Notes: generated by a model from the sequence alone, not told the origin. Positions 43,909 to 54,747 are shown, counted from the stretch's first letter. The stretch: 64,000 nt of DNA from Erinaceus europaeus (GCF_950295315.1 NC_080185.1:43533737-43597736); one strand, 5' to 3'. Translations and numbers: made by a program.

Positions 43909-44548
43909 AGCCAGAAAGGGCACCAGGAGTGAGTCATTTATCAAGCACTTGAACTTGCAACCCTGCTAACATACCAAGGAGTTTCAACCTCCCAGCATAG
44001 GGAGGAGGGAGCCAGACGAATGTAACCAAGTCTAGCCAAGAAGATGCATTGAGGTGGGTGTCCCAGGGGGTGGCCATGAATTCTCAGCGCTTTGTTTTTT
44101 TAAGTGCAAACCTAGTTCAAGACCAGATTCTTTCTTGTTCAATATATCATCGGCTCCCTTCAAGGAAGGAACAAATGGTTCTAAATACCATGGGAGGGTC
44201 ATGTCAAATATCATAGCTCTCCTCTCCCCATGAAATTCCTTACCCAATACAGAAAGGAGTAGAAGAAAGCGGATGTTCTCTGGTGGCTGCCTGACAAAGC
44301 CAGAAGGTAAATGAACTGGTTTTGTTAGGATGGGAGTTTTCAAAGGGTTCATTTATGCTCTGCATCTCCAACTGCTCTCCAAAAATCTTCCAGGAATCGA
44401 GGGTGGCCACAGGGTGTGTTCCCACGAAGGAGAAAATTACACACTGAGGGACTTAATCACCTCTGGACGGGGCCTGTCTTGTCTTAACATGAACCCCAAG
44501 AACAAAGCAAAAGGCAAACTCTCGAGTGAGATGGCGATGGAGTCTAGC
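43907..44548. other. Intronic sequence, nothing recognised
   Basis: About 640 bp of single-copy-like intron 6. Open frames on both strands (up to 106 codons) show no recognisable family. Confidence 0.5.
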
Positions 44549-44564
44549 AGCCAACAGAACTTCT

Positions 44565-44860
44565 TTTTTTAAAATTAATTTATTTATTTATTCCCTTTTG
44601 TCACCCTTGTTGTTTTATTGTAGTTATTGTAGCTATTGTTGTTATTGATGTCGTCGTTGCTGGATAGGATAGAGAGAAATGGAGAGTGGAGGAGAAGACA
44701 CAGAGGGGGGAGAGAAAGACAGACACCTCCAGACCTGCTTCACTGCCTGTGAAGCGACCCCTCTGCAGGTGGGGAGCCGGGAGCTCGAACCGGGATCCTT
44801 ATGCCGGTCCTTGCACTTTGCGCCACGTGCGCTTAACCTGCTGCGCTACCGCCCGACTCC
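44565..44860 (-). mobile_element. Type A SINE, minus strand, perfect target duplication
   Basis: AATTTATTTATTTATTCCCT to CTGCGCTACCGCCCGACTCC. AGCCAACAGAACTTCT occurs at 44549-44564 and 44861-44876. Confidence 0.96.
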
Positions 44861-44876
44861 AGCCAACAGAACTTCT

Positions 44877-45279
44877 GCAGGAGCTATTTAATGCCAAGGC
44901 CCACCCCATCTCAGCCCCATGACCAAAATTGCCTGGGTATCAAGCACTAAGCACTGTGACTGGTGGGGTGTTGGTGAGTGGTTGGCGGCTCTCCAGTTTC
45001 CTGGGTTCCTTGGGGCTAAAGTTTCTTGGCAAGTCACATGGATACAATTCTAGAAAAAGCCATGAGCATTCCAGGGAATTTTAGAGACTGTGTCTGAACC
45101 ACTACCCAGAGTAAGGAGAAAGGGATATATTACATACAGTGCACACGATTATTACATGTAGACAGCCTCTTAGACTCTCTCAGTAGGAAGAGCTTGGTCT
45201 GTTTCCTGTGCCAGTGCCTCTTTCCCCTGTAGTACTTCACCACCAACTTGAATGTCCTTAAAAGTTTTTTTTTTTAATC
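44877..45279. other. Intronic sequence, nothing recognised
   Basis: Single-copy-like intron 6. Confidence 0.5.
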
Positions 45280-45482
45280 TGGGTGGGGGGGGACAGTGGC
45301 ACACCTAGTTGAATACACATGTTACAATGACCACCAAGGTCCAAGCCCCTGGTCTCCACCTGCAGGTAAGGAAGCTTCACGGGCAGTGGAACAGTGCTGT
45401 AGGTGTCTCTATTTCTGACTCCCTCTCTATCTTCCCCCTTCTCAATTCTCTCTCTGTCTTAGCAAATGAAAGAAACAAAAAA
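45280..45482 (+). repeat. Type B SINE
   Basis: GGGGGGACAGTGGCACACCT head, CCACCAAGGTCCAAGCCCCT B-box region. Confidence 0.85.
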
Positions 45483-45497
45483 ATTAAGACAGGGGCT

Positions 45498-45905
45498 GGG
45501 GAGGGGGTGGTCTGGCGGTAGTGCAATGGGTTAGGTGCAGGTGACGCAAAGCTCAAGGATCGGCATAAAGATACCAGTTAGCGCCTCTGGCTCCCCTACC
45601 TATAGAGTAAGTCACTTCATGGGTGGTGAAGCAGGTCTGCAGGTGTCTATCTTTCTTTCCCCCTCTCTGTTTTCCCCTCCTCTCTCCATTTCTCCCTGTC
45701 CTATCCAACAACAACAGCAGCAATGACAACAACAATAATAATGACAACAAGGACAACAAAATGAGAAAAATAGCCTCCAGGAGCAGTGGATTCATAGTGC
45801 AGGCACCGAGTCCCAGCAATAACCCTACAGGCAATAAGAAAAGGAAGAAGAAGAAGAAGGAGGAGGAGGAGGAGGAGGAGGAGGTAGAAGAGCAGGAGGA
45901 GGAGG
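45498..45905 (+). repeat. Type A SINE, long form, with (GGA)n
   Basis: GGGGTGGTCTGGCGGTAGTG head and CAGCAATAACCCTACAGGCA tail, then (AAG)n/(AGG)n at 45841-45903. Confidence 0.9.
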
Positions 45906-45907
45906 AG

Positions 45908-46027
45908 ACAGGGGCTGGGACATCACTGGTGGAGTGCACGCTTTACCAAGTGCAAGAACCCGGGTTTGAGAACCTGACCACCACTTGAAAGCAAGTGCAC
46001 AAGTGATGAAGTAGTACTGCGTATTCT

Positions 46028-46059
<32 letters not shown>

Positions 46060-46265
46060 TGTGTTTCTCCCTCTATCTGAGAGAAAGAGAGAGAGAGAAA
46101 GAGAGAGAGGTGGGAGTCTCCTTCTATCAGAGAGAGAAAAAGGTGTGGGGAAGAGGGAAGGAGAGGGAGTGTGTTAGTTCACTGGGTGTGGTAGAATCAC
46201 GCAGGTGCAAAGCCCCAGTCATAAGCTCAGCAGCAAAAGCACAACAAAACAACAACAAAGAAAAA
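45908..46265 (+). repeat. SINE (B/D mosaic) with TG and GA repeats
   Basis: GGGGCTGGGACATCACTGGT head, CCCGGGTTTGAGAACCTGAC B-box region and (TG)n near 46041. The AGCCCCAGTCATAAGCTCAG end is of the long-form kind. Confidence 0.65.
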
Positions 46266-46276
46266 CCAATAAAAGG

Positions 46277-46810
46277 GCTGGGCAGTGGTGCACCTAGTTG
46301 AGTGCATGCATTCTAATGCACAAAAGATCCGGGTTCAAGTCTCTGGTCCCAACCTGCAGGGGGAAAAGCTTCACGAGCAGTGAGGCAGTGAGGCAGTGAT
46401 ACAGATGTCTCTCTCTCTCTCTCTCTTTTAATTTTTTATATCTATTTATTTATTTTCCTTTTTGTTGCGCTTGTTTTTTATCGCTGTAGTTATTATTGTT
46501 GTTGTTACTGATGTCATCATTGTTAGATAGGACAGAGAGAACTGGGGAGAGGAGGGAAAGACTGAGAGAGGGAGAGAAAGACAGGCACCTGCAGACCCAC
46601 TTCACCATCTGTGACTCGACTCCCCTGCAAGTGGGGAGCCCGGGGCTCGAACCAGAAGCCTTATGCTGGTCCTTGCGCTTCACGTCACATGTGCTTGACC
46701 CGCTGCGCTACCGCCCGACTCCCTCTCTCTTTCCTACTATCTCCCCCTTTCTTTCTTTATTTCTCTGTCTCTATCCAGTGTAGAATAAATAAATAAAATA
46801 TTTAAAAATA
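46277..46810 (+). repeat. Type B SINE split by a reverse type A SINE
   Basis: B head GGGCTGGGCAGTGGTGCACC, body to (CT)n near 46425. It resumes after 46722 with CTCCCCCTTTCTTTCTTTAT and AATAAATAAATAAAATATTT. Confidence 0.88.
46432..46722 (-). mobile_element. Type A SINE, minus strand, in type B SINE
   Basis: ATCTATTTATTTATTTTCCT to CCGCTGCGCTACCGCCCGAC. The CTCTCTCTTT flanks on both sides fit a target duplication within a repeat. Confidence 0.92.
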
Positions 46811-47084
46811 ATGGAAGGAATAATTTATCCGTTGGCAAGGGGAGTCTGGTTTACTAATGCAACTGGCATATGAATGTCTTTGGCTATTTTATTTATTCTG
46901 TGTCCCAGGTCAACTGGCTGTTTTCTCGAAAGACCTCAGAAAGTAGGATTCATTTGATCTCCTTTATCATTTGAAATTGTTGAGCCTCTTCTAATCTCTT
47001 TGTCTGGTCTTTCACTTTGTACCTCCTCTTGTATTTCTCTTTCACTACTCCACGTTATGAGGCTCCCTAATTTCTGTATTTTTT

Positions 47085-47205
47085 TAATATTGTATTTATT
47101 TAATGAGAGAAACACAGAGTAACAGACCAGAGTACTACTCAACTCTGGTTTATGGTGGTACTGGGGATTGGACCTGGGACCTTAGGGCCTCTGGCATGAA
47201 AGTCT
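47085..47205 (-). repeat. Type C SINE, minus strand
   Basis: ACCAGAGTACTACTCAACTC and GATTGGACCTGGGACCTTAG. Confidence 0.85.
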
Positions 47206-47237
47206 TTATTGGGGCTTGATGCTTTAAAAAAAAAATC

Positions 47238-47575
47238 TGGTGGCTAGGCCATAGTGCATCGAGTTAAGCGCAGGTGGCAGGAAGCGCAAGGACTAGCATA
47301 AGGATCCAAGTTCAAACCCCTGGCTCCCCACCTGCAGGGAGCTTCACAAGTGGTGAAACAGGTCTGCAGGTGTCTATCTTTCTCCCCCCCCCCCGGTCTT
47401 CCCCTCCTCTCTCCATTTTTCTCTGTCTTATCCAACAACAACAGCAGTAATAACAATAAAATAACATCAACAATGATGATAAACATCAAGGGCAACAAAA
47501 AGGGAAAAATGGTCTCCAAGAGCAGTGGAGGCACCGAGCTCCAGTGATAACCGTGGAGGAAAAAGAAAAAAAAAA
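47238..47575 (+). repeat. Type A SINE, long form
   Basis: GGTGGCTAGGCCATAGTGCA head and CCAGTGATAACCGTGGAGGA tail. Confidence 0.88.
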
Positions 47576-47619
47576 TCCACCACATTTGGTGGCTATTTTC
47601 CCTTTCCTTTATTCTCTTT

Positions 47620-47790
47620 TTGTTTCTTTTTTTTATTACACGAGACAATGAAGAATTGAGAGGGATGGGGAGAAAGAAAAGGAGAGAGAGAAAGAGAGAC
47701 AACTAATTGCAGACCGGGGGGTTGAACCTGGGCCCTGGCACGTGGTGATGTGTGCACTTCACCAGATGCACCACTGCTGCCCAGCCCCTA
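47620..47790 (-). repeat. Type B SINE, minus strand
   Basis: GA-rich body, GGGTTGAACCTGGGCCCTGG and AGATGCACCACTGCTGCCCA. Confidence 0.8.
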
Positions 47791-48107
47791 CAATTTTTTC
47801 ACATCCAGCAATGCTTAAAGTGTACAAAGACCATGGAACTTCGACCTCACTCATAAAAAGGCACCCAGATGCATGCACTGTTTGAATCAATCCCTGCCAG
47901 CCCCAGTGGGATTTGCAGGCCAGTGTCAAGCCAGGGTGCATCAGGGAGTGAAGCTCAAATCCGCAGAGGAGATTTGACCCCCCCGAGGCTGCCAGGTGGC
48001 AACGAGACATGGCTGAAGGCCAGGTTCTGCTGCTGCAGCTTTCAGCCTAGAGGAAGCTTGCAGGGCCTAGCCAGGTTTGGGCCTTCCAATCCAAAAGGTT
48101 CTTTTCT
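47791..48107. other. Intronic sequence, nothing recognised
   Basis: Single-copy-like intron 6, moderately GC-rich. Confidence 0.5.
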
Positions 48108-48238
48108 TTCCTTTTGAATAGAGTGAGACAGAAAGGGAGACACCGGCTCCACCTGCAGGTGGAGGGCCAGGGGGCTTGAACCGGGTTCCTCAAGCATGGT
48201 AACATGTCCGCTCTACCAGGTGAGCCACCACCCAGCCC
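48108..48238 (-). repeat. Type B SINE, 5' part, minus strand
   Basis: CCACCTGCAGGTGGAGGGCC and GGTGAGCCACCACCCAGCCC. Confidence 0.85.
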
Positions 48239-48470
48239 TTTATAAAAAGCTTCTATGTTCTCAGTCCTGTGAGCTCTGGCCATATGGTACAATCACCCAA
48301 GCATCTGACCCAGGTAGGCTGGAAGGCCAAGCAGACCCAGACTCCAGAGGTGCCAACTGGGAAGTTGCTACAATACCAGGAGCTTGGCTCAGATCTTCAC
48401 CTTCCCAATTCATTTCCTGTTTGTTTATAAAGCTCACAAAAACTCTTATAAAATAGGATTTTTTTTTTTT

Positions 48471-48925
48471 TGCAGAGCCAAGATGGCAGCTTGGAAAGGA
48501 AGGTGTCAACTCCGAAAGGAAGCAGCTTTCAACCTGAGATTCTCAGGAGAGGCCACCAGGTTCCAGATGCTACCAAGATGCCAACCAGACTTCTCTGGGC
48601 AGATGACTCCACCAATGTGTCCTGGAGCCCCTCTTCCCCAGAGCTCTGCCCCACTAAGGAAAGAGAGAGGCAGGCTGGGAGTATGGATCGACCTGTCAAC
48701 ACCCATGTTCAGCGGGGAAGCAATTACAGAAGCCAGACCTTCCACCTTCTGCACCCCATAATGATCCTGGGTCCATGCTCCCAGAGGGTTAAAGAATAGG
48801 AAAGCTATCAGGGGAGGGGATGGGATGTGGAGTTCTGGTGGTGGGAATTGTGTGGAGTTGTGCCCCTCTTATTCTACGGTTTTGTCAGTGTTTCCTTTTT
48901 ATAAATAAAAAAAAATTTAAAACAC
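48471..48925 (+). mobile_element. U repeat, apparently from a spliced RNA
   Basis: Begins GCAGAGCCAAGATGGCAGCT, with a YY1-like CCAAGATGGC motif at 48478-48487 as at L1 5' ends. It runs about 80 bp and then joins CCACCAGGTTCCAGATGC, exactly where other U copies have a polypyrimidine-CAG 3' splice site. It ends TTTTTATAAATAAA plus an A run. It has an open frame of about 75 codons from the ATG near 48578 to a stop near 48797. No clear target duplication was found. Confidence 0.75.
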
Positions 48926-48927
48926 TT

Positions 48928-49072
48928 TTTACTGAATAGAGACAGAAATTTAGAGGGAGAAAGAGACCTGCAGCACTGCTTCACCCTGTGGGTGAGGACC
49001 AGGGCCTTGAATTTGGGTCTTTGCACATAGGAACATGTGTTCTCAACCAAGTGAGCCACTGCCGGGACCAGC
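48928..49072 (-). repeat. Type B SINE, minus strand
   Basis: TTTTACTGAATAGAGACAGA, CTGTGGGTGAGGACCAGGGC and AAGTGAGCCACTGCCGGGAC. Confidence 0.88.
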
Positions 49073-49137
49073 TCACAGAGGCTCTTCATTTCAAAGACTA
49101 GCATGGCTGAAGGAGATTCATATAGATTTTACATGGA

Positions 49138-49555
49138 AGGGGAGCGGATGCGAGGGGATGAGGGTGGGGAGGGGCGAGGCAAAAGGAATAGAGGGGAGAT
49201 GGGAAGAGGGGAAGGGGATGAGGAAGGGGGAGGGGATGGGGAGGGGAAAGGGAGAAGGGATAGGGAGAAGGGATGAAGAAGGGGAAAGGGAGGGGGATGG
49301 GGAGGGGAAAGGGAGAGGGGAGAGGGAGGGGAAAGGGAGTGTGGAGGGGGAGGGGAAAGGGAGAAAGAAGGGGAGAGCAGAGGGGAAAAGGAGAGGGGAG
49401 AGGGTGGGGAGGGGGAAGGGGAAGGGGAAAGGAAGAGGGGAGGGGGAGAGAGGAGGAGAAGAAGGAGATGGAAAGGGTGAGGAGGAGGTAAGGAGAAGGG
49501 GGAGGGGGAGGGGAGGGGAAGTAGAATGGGGGGTGGAGGGAGAGGATAAAAGAAA
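49138..49555 (+). repeat. GGGGA/GGGAAA purine tract, about 415 bp
   Basis: Long A/G run with scattered T. The largest such tract in the window. Open frames inside it are low complexity. Confidence 0.92.
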
Positions 49556-49689
49556 CCATGGCACCAAAGCTTTTTTTTTTTTTTTAGTGAAAGAGGGTGA
49601 GAGCAAGGCAGAGCAGCAAACCAACCATGTGAGCTATTTTGCCATCCAGGGGTTTTCAGAATGGCCTTAACAAGCCACTCAGTGTCATG

Positions 49690-49895
49690 GGGTCAGGTAG
49701 TTGAGTGGTTCGGCCAGCTGAGTGCACAAGTCACCATGTACAAATCCCCTAGTTCAAGCCCCGAATCCCCTAGTTCAAGCCCCAGATTCCCAACCTGTAG
49801 AGGGTAAGCTTCACACACAGTGGAACGGTGCTGCAGGTTTCTCTCATTCTGTCTCTTTCTCCTTCTCATACCCTCTATTAGAAAGGGGGGGAAAA
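49690..49895 (+). repeat. Type B SINE
   Basis: GGGGTCAGGTAGTTGAGTGG head. The B-box segment CCTAGTTCAAGCCCC is present twice (49748 and 49769). Confidence 0.85.
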
Positions 49896-49897
49896 GT

Positions 49898-50140
49898 GGG
49901 GCTGGGTGGTGTCACACTTGATTGACTGTACACATTACTATGCCTGAGGGCCAGGGTTCGATCCCCTGCTCCCCAGCCACAGGGGGGAAGCTCCACAAAC
50001 AATGGTGAAGCAGTGTTACAAATCTCTCTCTCTCTCTCTCTCCCCCATCAAATAAAAATAAAATGGATAAAAATGGTCACTGGGAACAATAGATTCATAG
50101 TGCAAAGCACAGAGCCCCAGCAGAAACCCTAGTGGAATTC
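49898..50140 (+). repeat. Type B SINE with long-form tail
   Basis: GGGGCTGGGTGGTGTCACAC head. The AGAGCCCCAGCAGAAACCCT tail shows that the extra tail is not confined to type A. Confidence 0.88.
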
Positions 50141-50199
50141 AGAGATTCAGAGAACCTAAACACATGAACTTGCCCCCTCCAAAAAAAAAAAAAAAGGGA

Positions 50200-50259
50200 G
50201 CTCCAGTGGCGCAATCGGTTAGCGCGCGGTACTTATACAAAAAAAAAAAAAAAAAAAAA
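50200..50259 (+). pseudogene. A-tailed copy of the 5' half of tRNA-Ile(UAU)
   Basis: 38 bases (50200-50237) identical, as far as I remember the human gene, to the first 38 bases of tRNA-Ile(UAU). They start GCTCCAGTGGCGCAATCGG and end at ACTTATA in the anticodon loop. A C and about 21 A bases follow. The cut coincides with the end of the 5' exon of this intron-containing tRNA and with the region cleaved to make tRNA halves. There is no 3' half, so it cannot make a tRNA. A 15-A run also lies just upstream. Confidence 0.85.
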
Positions 50260-50383
50260 GGAGGAGGAGGAGGAGGAGGAGGAGGAGGAGGAGGAGGAGA
50301 AGGAGAAGGAGAAGGAGAAGGAGAAGGAGAAGAAGAAGAAGAAGAAGAAGAAGAAGAAGAAGAAGAAGAAGAAGAAGAAGAAG

Positions 50384-50415
<32 letters not shown>

Positions 50416-50455
50416 GAGAGAAAGAGAGAAAGAGAGAAAGAGAGAAAAGAAAGGT
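50260..50455 (+). repeat. (GGA)n/(GAA)n purine tract
   Basis: GGA units, then GAGAAG, then a long AAG run to 50413, followed by GAGAAA units. Directly after the tRNA-half A-tail. Confidence 0.95.
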
Positions 50456-50595
50456 AGTCAACCCATCTCTAAGAACTTAGGAGAACTACAGTGTTATCTA
50501 TCCTGGGGGTGGGAAGGAGTATGGGTACAGAATTTGGGTGGTAGAAGCCGTGAGGAACTTCATACCTAAAAGCTTATAATCATGTAAATCACTAG
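50456..50595 (+). repeat. L1-like 3' end remnant
   Basis: ATCTCTAAGAACTTAGGAGA and GGTACAGAATTTGGGTGGTA resemble the end of the L1 at 17240-17330. Diverged. Confidence 0.4.
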
Positions 50596-50705
50596 TGTGT
50601 GTATATGTATATATATGTAATGTATATGTATGTGTAATGTATATGTATGTGTATGTAATGTATATGTAATGTATATGATGTATGTGTCTATGTATATACA
50701 CACAC
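50596..50705. repeat. (TG/TA) variable microsatellite
   Basis: Units such as TGTATATGTA and TGTGTAATG, with C bases only near its lower end. Confidence 0.88.
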
Positions 50706-51354
50706 ACTCATGGGGGAAGCATTTAGACTTAGGCATCAGCCTGCCCAGATTCAAATCCTATGTCTGTTCACCTAGGGCTGGATGATCCCTGGTTTCATCA
50801 ACCCTCTTCTCTGCGCACCCCCCCCCCGCCCCCCGCCACATCTGAAAACCCAAGAACAACCTCAGATGTCCACAGCACAGGGTGGCCACGAGGACCACAG
50901 GAAGCCCAGAACAGAAAATGCCCTGCATAGTGCCAAGCCCATATTTAGATCTCGATAAATGAAGGCCCTCCTCATCACTCAGTGCCAGGGCCCCAGCCTG
51001 TGTGCAGGAGACAGGCTGGAAGCCAGTTGTGTCTATGTTCTTCAGGGTTGCAAACTGAAAGTGAGAACAGGCCCTGGGCCACTAAATGGAAAGCAGCAGG
51101 CCAAGGATTAGATTAAGATAAAACCTGAGTCTTCCCCTGGTAGACGCCCAGGGTTTCTGCTTGCAGGCTCTGTGGAAGATAGAATGACTTTCTCTGCTTA
51201 ATGGTAGCATGAATCATCCTCAGCAAACCACACGTACACGCACTCAGACTGAGTGTCTGAAAAGAAGGGTTACATTGGGCAGCCAAGAATTGGGTTTTAA
51301 GTTCAGAATCTTCAAGAAGACTTCTTCATTTTTCATTCCCCTTTAGGTAACTTT
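50706..51354. other. Intronic sequence, nothing recognised
   Basis: About 650 bp of single-copy-like intron 6, GC-richer than average, free of visible SINEs. Confidence 0.5.
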
Positions 51355-51540
51355 AATTTTTTTTTTTTGCATAGAGACAGAGAAAAAATGAGAGAGGAAG
51401 GAGAGCTAGAGAGAGAGAGAGAGAGAGAGAGAGGCCCTAAAGACCTGCTTCACCACTTGGGACGCTTCCCCCCTGCAGGAGAGGAGTAGGGACTTGAACT
51501 CAGGTCCCTTGTACACTGTAATGTGTGCTCTTGACCCTCC
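51355..51540 (-). repeat. Type B SINE, minus strand
   Basis: CATAGAGACAGAGAAAAAAT, (GA)n, CCTGCTTCACCACTTGGGAC and ACTTGAACTCAGGTCCCTTG. Confidence 0.88.
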
Positions 51541-51559
51541 TTTAGGTCTTTTTGAAAAA

Positions 51560-51800
51560 ATATTTATTTATTTTCCCTTTTTTTGCCCTTGTTGTTGTGG
51601 TTATTACTGTTGTAGTTATTACTGATGTCGTCGTTGTTAGCCAAGACAGAGAGAAATGGAAAGAGGAAGGGCAGACAGAGAGGGGGAGAGAAAGACAGAC
51701 ACCTGTAAACCCACCTCACCTCCTGCAGGTGGGGAGCCGGGGGCTCGAACTGGATTCTTATGCTGGTCCTTGCGCTTTCTGCCATGTGTGCTTAACCCAC
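51560..51800 (-). repeat. Type A SINE, minus strand, 5'-truncated
   Basis: TATTTATTTATTTTCCCTTT to GTGTGCTTAACCCACTGCCC. Confidence 0.92.
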
Positions 51801-51964
51801 TGCCCAAATTTGGGTTAATTAAGACCTCCTTTGGGTCTCAATTGCTTTGTACAGCCTCCTTTTGTACAGGCATGACAACACCAAAGATTCTACACAATCC
51901 AACCCCCTCCATGGCTCTCCAAACTCACTGTTGAGACCAGACAGCAAAATACTCTCTTAATTCT

Positions 51965-52075
51965 GAGGGGGCATGTGATGGCAGAGTTACCATGCTTAAG
52001 GACCTAGGTGCAAATCCCCAGTCCCCACCTGCGGGGGGGAGGGGCTTCATGAGCAATACTGCAGGTATCTCTCAA
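51965..52075 (+). repeat. Type B SINE, partial
   Basis: GGGGGCATGTGATGGCAGAG head and TGCAGGTATCTCTC end, shortened. Confidence 0.75.
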
Positions 52076-52247
52076 AACCTTTAGTTCTGACAGCACAAAG
52101 GTACTGTTTTGCATAATAGTTAATAGTCTTTGCTCCCTATCTCATTTGGAGGTCACTAGAGGCCAGGAGCCCATCTTCAATATCAACATACACCCCCTAA
52201 GTAATCAGCACCTGATTCCTATTTGTTAAAGAAATGTGCTCTTCTGC

Positions 52248-52470
52248 GGCCAGAGGGTGGTGCATCTAGTTCAAAGCACACCACACAGTGCACAAAGACC
52301 CAGATTCCAGTCCCCAGTCCCCACCTGCAGGGGGAAAAGCTTCACGAGTGGCAAAGCAGGTCTTTAGGTGTCTTTCTCTCTCACTCTCTATCTTCCCCCC
52401 TCCCCTCTCAATTTATCTCTGTCTCTATCCAACAATAAATAACAAAAAAATCAAATTTAAAAAAATAAAT
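52248..52470 (+). repeat. Type B SINE
   Basis: GCGGCCAGAGGGTGGTGCAT head to CAACAATAAATAACAAAAAA. Confidence 0.9.
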
Positions 52471-52711
52471 ATGATATTCTCATCTTTCCACCAACTGCAG
52501 CCATTGCTAGGTATGAGCCTTGGAAGCTCCTTTGCTTCAAAAGATATTTTCTTCTTTCAACTGACAGCCTCCTCTTCAGCTTCTGAATCAAAAAGATAAT
52601 TACCTGCATTTCTTTAAAAAAAAGGCCACCGCTAAATTTATCCTGAGGTTTCCCATTGTGCTCAATTCCACACATTTATAAGAATCCTCTCACTGTGTCA
52701 TACAGTAGAAA

Positions 52712-53400
52712 AGACAGGTACCAGTGCTGAAGAGACTGCGGGGGGGGGGGGGAGGAATCCTTTCTGCGCTGCTGGTGGGAACGTAAATTGGTCCAACCCC
52801 TGGAAAAAATAGTCTGGAGATTTCTCAGAACACTAGAAATGGACCTACCCTATGACCTATCAATTTCTCTCCTAGGGATTTAGCCAAAGGAAACAAAAAC
52901 GCCCATCTGAAGAGATCTCTGTGTACCTACGACCATAGCAGCACAATTAGTAATGGCCCCAAACTTGGAAGCAACTCAGATACTCAAGGAAGTTGAATTG
53001 CTAAGAAATTTGTGGTACGAATGCACAACGGACTACTACTTGGCTGTTAAAAGGTGACAAAGTCATCTCCTCCTCGTCTCGGAGGAAACTTGAAGGAATC
53101 ATGTTAAATGAGAGAAATCGGAAGGGGAAGGATGAATAGGGGATGATCTCCCTTATTGGTGGAACTTAAGAAACAAGGACAGAAAGGGAAAACGAAGTAA
53201 AACTTGGACTGGATGTGGTGTACTGCACCAAAGCAAAGGACTCTGGGTAAGGAAGGCAGGGCAAGGGCTTGGATGGGGAGGGGGTGTGCTTTGGGGTTCC
53301 ACTGCATGATGATGGAGAAGGACCTAAGTTAAGGGTGAAAGTGTTCTGCAGGCATCGATCATGAGGAGGTGATAACTTGTACTAGTGTATGAACAACTAC
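52712..53400 (+). repeat. L1 3' end
   Basis: CTGCTGGTGGGAACGTAAAT, TTGTGGTACGAATGCACAAC and GACTGGATGTGGTGTACTGC. The reading frame is broken. About 690 bp. Confidence 0.88.
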
Positions 53401-53402
53401 AT

Positions 53403-53785
53403 GGGGTCCAGGCGGTGGTGTACTTGGTTAAACGCGCGCGCGCGCGCACACACACACGTATCACCATGTGCAAGGATCAGGTGTTCGTGCCCTTGCTCCT
53501 CACCTGCAGGGAGGGCGCTTCCTGTGCAGTGAAGCAGGCCTACAGATGTCTTATTTTTCTCTCTCCCTCTCTATCTCCTCTTCCCTCACAATTTCTCTCT
53601 GTCCTGTCAAATAAAAATAAAGTAGAAAGGGAGAAAAAGAAAAAGGAAAGGGAAAGGAAAAAAAATGGCTGCCGGGAGCCATGGATTTGTAGTGCCAGCA
53701 CTTCTTCTAGCGTTTGCCAGTGCCAGCACTGAGCCCCAGGGATAACCTTGATGGTGATAAAAATAAATAAATAATTAAAAATCCG
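53403..53785 (+). repeat. Type B SINE with long-form tail
   Basis: GGGGTCCAGGCGGTGGTGTA head, a (CG)n(CA)n run at 53432-53456, a purine insert near 53625 and the TGAGCCCCAGGGATAACCTT tail. Confidence 0.85.
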
Positions 53786-53895
53786 AAAATAAAAATTAAA
53801 ATCCCATCAAATGATAAAAGAGGGGAAAAAAGAATTCATTTATTAATGATTTTTGGAATGCTGAAGGCTCACAGTAAAAAGGCACTGTTTCCAGG

Positions 53896-54362
<467 letters not shown>

Positions 54363-54404
54363 TTAGCCCAAGAAGCACACAAACTCACCTCTGCCCCATT
54401 TGCT

Positions 54405-54555
54405 TTTATTTAGCCATTTATTTACTTTTTAATGAGAGACAGAGAGAGACACCAGAGCACTTCTCAGAGCTGACAATCGGACCTGGGACCTCAAAGACTC
54501 AGGCATGAAAGTCTTTTGCAGAATCATTATGCCATCCTCCCAGCCCTCCCCTGTC
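54405..54555 (-). repeat. Type C SINE, minus strand
   Basis: CACCAGAGCACTTCTCAGAG, GACCTGGGACCTCAAAGACT and TTTGCAGAATCATTATGCCA. Confidence 0.85.
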
Positions 54556-54584
54556 CCATTTTCTGGTGAAAAGTATAAATTCAG

Positions 54585-54745
54585 GGCTAGGCGGTGACAC
54601 ATCCAGTTCAGTGCCAGCGTTATCAAGCACAAAGACCCAGGTTCAAGTCCTTAGTCCCCACCTGCAGGGTGGAAGATTCACAAGCAAGAAATCAGCACTA
54701 CATATCTCACTCTCTCTCTCTCCCTCTCTCTCTCTCTCTTTCTTT
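54585..54745 (+). repeat. Type B SINE, shortened
   Basis: GGGCTAGGCGGTGACACATC head, CAGGTTCAAGTCCTTAGTCC B box and a (CT)n end. Confidence 0.88.
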
Positions 54746-54747
54746 CA

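Noticed and set aside
49035..49670. 211-codon plus-strand and 150-168-codon minus-strand open frames
   Set aside because: Low-complexity purine tract; no domain, no splice support.
52457..52675. Minus-strand KLKRRLSVERRKYLL text as a DOCK11 PH exon
   Set aside because: The true KRRYF exon is at 32593-32727 with correct splice sites; this one has no splice borders or similarity.
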